From the NCBI RefSeq assembly GCF_000818195.1, contig NZ_JTHL01000001.1, positions 1,675,089 to 1,721,329 on the forward strand: 46,241 bases of DNA, written 5' to 3'. This document shows positions 43,930 to 46,241 of this stretch, piece after piece (position 1 is the stretch's first letter; each line of letters begins with the position of its first letter). The notes beneath the pieces were generated by a model. That model was not told the origin of the DNA and did not search any database. It was given only the letters and a program-made list of their open reading frames with translations. This DNA comes from Streptomyces sp. 150FB. GTDB lineage: Bacteria; Actinomycetota; Actinomycetes; Streptomycetales; Streptomycetaceae. The translations under genes and the position numbers were made by a program.

Positions 43930-44829
43930 TCAGTAAATACTGACGCCGTACGCGCTCAGCGCCTCGGTGACCGGCTGGAAGTATGTCGTACCCCCGGAGG
44001 AGCAGTTGCCACTGCCGCCCGACGTCAGGCCCACCGCGAGGCTGCCCGAGTAGAGCGAGCCGCCGCTGTCACCCGGTTCGGCGCAGACATTGGTGCGGAT
44101 CAGGCCGGAGACGATGTCGCCGCCGCCGTAGTTGACCGTCGCGTTGAGGCCCTGCACCGTGCCGCTGTGGATTCCGGTGGTGGAGCCGCGGCGGGTGACC
44201 GACTGGCCGACGCTGGCGTTGGTCGCCCCCGTGATCTCGACGCTGCCGACGGTCCCCGGATGGGCGATCGCGGTGTTCGAGTACTGCACGATGCCGTAGT
44301 CGTTGCCCGGGAAGCTGGAGCCGGCCGTCGGGCCGATGCTCGTGGTGTGCGAGGAGTTGGTGTACCAGGGCGGGTTGCCCTCGGTGCAGTGGCCCGCGGT
44401 CAGGAAGTAGTACGTATTGCCGCTGCGTACGTTGAAGCCGGCCGAGCAGCGCCAGCTCGTGGCGTAGACGGCGTCGCCGCCGCTGATCAGCTTGGAGAGC
44501 CGACCCGCGGTGCGCTCGACGCGCAGCGCTCCCGCGTTGGCTCCCGCCGTCTGCCGTATCTTCGCTATCTCCGCTTCGGTGACGGTGCTGTCCGCCGTGA
44601 CGACAAGACCGTTACTCGCTTTGTCGACATACCAGGCCGTGCCCGCCACATCGGCGTTCAGTACGGCGTCGCTCGCTGCGGCGAGCTGGTTCGTGCTGAA
44701 GGTGGACGCCGAGTCGGCGTTCGCCGACGGTACGGCGAGCGCGGCGGCGGCGACGAGACCGGTGGCGACGGCGAGCAGACGCGTACGTCTGGCCAGGCCA
44801 CGGCCGGGGGTGGTGCGCTTGATCCTCAC
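43930..44829 (-). CDS. sprB: Streptogrisin B-like secreted serine protease
   Basis: 299 residues, the length I recall for the S. griseus streptogrisin B precursor. GTG start at 44829 behind GGGAGGAACGAC. Signal peptide about 1-38 ([21 protein letters not shown]), short prodomain with [20 protein letters not shown], mature part from ISGGDAV. Triad: His in [10 protein letters not shown], Asp in FPGNDYGIV, Ser in [10 protein letters not shown]. The C-terminus [17 protein letters not shown] closely follows the family. Extracellular chymotrypsin-like protease. Confidence 0.92.
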   Translation of the reverse strand: MRIKRTTPGRGLARRTRLLAVATGLVAAAALAVPSANADSASTFSTNQLAAASDAVLNADVAGTAWYVDKASNGLVVTADSTVTEAEIAKIRQTAGANAGALRVERTAGRLSKLISGGDAVYATSWRCSAGFNVRSGNTYYFLTAGHCTEGNPPWYTNSSHTTSIGPTAGSSFPGNDYGIVQYSNTAIAHPGTVGSVEITGATNASVGQSVTRRGSTTGIHSGTVQGLNATVNYGGGDIVSGLIRTNVCAEPGDSGGSLYSGSLAVGLTSGGSGNCSSGGTTYFQPVTEALSAYGVSIY

Positions 44830-45193
44830 GTGTCGTTCCTCCCTGGGGGAATCGGAGGGCCCGACATGGGGCGTGCGCCGGACCCGTGAGGCGCAGCCGG
44901 GAGCGCCCGTCCGGATTCCGGAGGACCCTGCTCCCGACAAGCGCTGTTCGGGAGTATTGGGGGCGGCCAACTCGGGGCGCAAGGCCATCTTTTGGCCTGC
45001 CCTTGGCCTGGACTTGACCCGACGTGACCGGTGGTGCGGGTGGTTCTCGGGTGGCGCCACGGAAGCCACGAGCCCGCCGGGAACCAACCGAGCCACCCGA
45101 ACCGCCGGAACCACTGGAACCGCCGGAACCACCGGGAGCCGCCGGGCACCCCGAAGGCGCCCGGCGCCTCCCGGTCACGCGACACGCGAGGTG
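44830..45193. other. Intergenic region between sprB-like and DUF1684 genes
   Basis: 364 bases with no supported gene. A 9-base imperfect tandem (GAACCGCCG, GAACCACTG and variants) covers 45099-45134. The sprB promoter is probably in the left part, but no clear elements are seen. Confidence 0.4.
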
Positions 45194-46012
45194 TCAGCCC
45201 GCGATCAGGTTCCGCTCCCCGGCGGGGACACCGATCGTGAGCGTGTTGCCCGGCGGCGGGAACGGGCAGATGAAGTGCTCGGCGAAGGCGCACGGCGGCA
45301 GCAGCGCGCGGTTGAAGTCGACCAGGACCGTGCCGTCCTCCGCCGGGGCCGGGGGGCGCAGGAAGCGGAAGCGGTAGCTGCCGTTCCCGCTGGTCGTGTC
45401 GGCGAAGACCGCCCAGAGCGAGCCGTCGGGCTCCACCGCGACACCGAGGGTGTGCTCGGCGCCGTCGACATCGAAGACGATCTCACCGGCGATGCCGAGG
45501 CCCCGCTCGACCCCGTCGGCGTTCTCCACCCGTACGGTGCGGTGCTCGTCGTACGGGTGGAAGCGGCCGGGGAGCGCCCAGTGGCTGTCGTACGGCGTCG
45601 CCTCGATGCCCCGGAACGCGTGGCGGGCGGCTGAGCGCGGATCGAAGTCGCGTACCGCCCAGAGTCCTTCGCGGCGCAGCACGACCAGCCGGCGTTCGCC
45701 GGCCGCGATCCTGGACTCCCCGATCGGGCCCCGGTCGGGGGTCAGCCGGATCTCGCCGTCGAGCGGCTCGCCGTCGGCGGTCAGGCCGTCGCCGGCGCCG
45801 GCGCTCAGCACCACCTCGTCGCCGTCCTCCCGCCACACGCCGGGGACTGCGGGGATCCGCCCGTCCACGTGGTCGGCGAGCCAGTGCGTGCCGGTGAGGG
45901 AGAGCGGGCCGTGCGGTTCCGACACCTTGGCGGTGCGCCGGTCGTGCCAGCTCTTCCACTCCTCGGCGGCGGCTGCGGATGCGTCGTGCGCGTCGCGTAC
46001 ATCGGTCCTCAT
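45194..46012 (-). CDS. DUF1684 family protein
   Basis: 272 residues from the ATG at 46012; a GTG at 46030 behind GGAGAG would give 278. It follows the DUF1684 pattern: GPLSLTGTHWL near the start, RDFDPRSAARHAFRGI in the middle, YDSHWALPGRFHPYD, and the C-terminal CAFAEHFICPFPPPGNTL. No signal peptide or membrane segment, so cytoplasmic. Biochemical function is not established for the family. Confidence 0.85.
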   Translation of the reverse strand: MRTDVRDAHDASAAAAEEWKSWHDRRTAKVSEPHGPLSLTGTHWLADHVDGRIPAVPGVWREDGDEVVLSAGAGDGLTADGEPLDGEIRLTPDRGPIGESRIAAGERRLVVLRREGLWAVRDFDPRSAARHAFRGIEATPYDSHWALPGRFHPYDEHRTVRVENADGVERGLGIAGEIVFDVDGAEHTLGVAVEPDGSLWAVFADTTSGNGSYRFRFLRPPAPAEDGTVLVDFNRALLPPCAFAEHFICPFPPPGNTLTIGVPAGERNLIAG

Positions 46013-46099
46013 GACGCTCAAGACTTCCACACCGGCTCTCCGGTGGACGTCATGAGCCGTGCGTCAACGCTGTGGTACGGCTCACCCACCCCGTACGTG

Positions 46100-46241
46100 T
46101 CATCCCGCCCGGGTGTACCGCCCGGTCGGCCGCGCGAGGCACAGGTGCTCACGGAGGGTGCCGCCCGGGTAGAAGGTGCGGAACCGGCTGCGGTGCTGGA
46201 GCAGGGCGACGGTCCCGTTCACGAGCCGTTCGAGATCGCGG
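46100..46241 (-). CDS. Flavin-dependent oxidoreductase (LLM class), C-terminal fragment
   Basis: The minus strand enters at the window edge and reads 46 codons to a TGA at 46100. It contains LVNGTVALLQHRSRFRTFYP followed by GGTLREHLCLARP. The pattern RFRTxYPGGTLREHLGL-RP is typical of the C-terminus of NtaA/SnaA-like luciferase-fold monooxygenases. The catalytic barrel is outside the window. Confidence 0.6.
   Translation of the reverse strand, partial: RDLERLVNGTVALLQHRSRFRTFYPGGTLREHLCLARPTGRYTRAG

Noticed and set aside
45099..45134. Short 9-base tandem repeat as a possible CRISPR or binding-site array
   Set aside because: Only four imperfect units without spacers; simple local sequence drift.

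Overview
The window is high-GC actinobacterial DNA and almost certainly Streptomyces. The evidence is the strong third-position GC bias, GTG/TTG starts with 4-base overlapping stop/start junctions, a streptogrisin-B-like secreted protease, an AfsR/SARP regulator, and rare TTA leucine codons found in two regulatory genes. I see no tRNA, rRNA or CRISPR array.

Layout. 1-7.3 kb is ordinary accessory content: the 5' end of a methyltransferase, a tctCBA tripartite tricarboxylate transporter operon divergent from a CitB/DpiA-type response regulator with no adjacent sensor kinase, a secreted six-hairpin glycosidase-like protein and a secreted lipase. 7.8-17.1 kb is a compact acyl-ACP tailoring operon: P450, fatty acyl-AMP ligase, two different ferritin-like diiron oxidases/desaturases, hotdog thioesterase, dedicated ACP, CFA-type methyltransferase and 4'-phosphopantetheinyl transferase. 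Beside it are a divergent two-gene hotdog operon and a KAS III. From the fatty acyl-AMP ligase to the phosphopantetheinyl transferase, five of the six junctions overlap by 4 bases. A strong bidirectional terminator at 17.15-17.21 kb closes the block.

17.2-20.4 kb is a regulatory island: an XRE repressor, divergent from a small LuxR-type protein made of two nearly identical tandem HTH domains, then an ImmA/IrrE-like metalloprotease coupled to a multi-TM protein of the MAB_1171c type. 20.6-36.3 kb is a polyketide block: Rieske oxygenase, SARP regulator, P450, a 2510-residue single-module highly reducing PKS (KS-AT-DH-cMT-ER-KR-ACP, resembling fungal HR-PKSs), an AT-fold protein whose nucleophilic Ser is Gly, and an MFS exporter. 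A tyrosine-recombinase remnant abuts the MFS stop codon.

36.7-41.2 kb is a mutagenesis cassette (dnaE2 plus an ImuB-like Y-family protein) preceded by a near-consensus LexA box. 41.3-46.2 kb holds a YhgE/Pip-like membrane protein, two paralogous streptogrisin-type proteases, a DUF1684 protein and the C-terminus of a flavin-dependent oxidoreductase.

Working model (inference). The FAAL/ACP line activates a fatty acid, desaturates or oxidises it with two diiron enzymes and methylates or cyclopropanates it while ACP-bound. The PKS block builds a reduced, alpha-methylated chain that the P450 and Rieske enzyme oxidise and the MFS pump exports. The two blocks may be one pathway, with the acyl-ACP as PKS starter, or two adjacent clusters under shared developmental (bldA) control. 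The sequence alone does not decide this.
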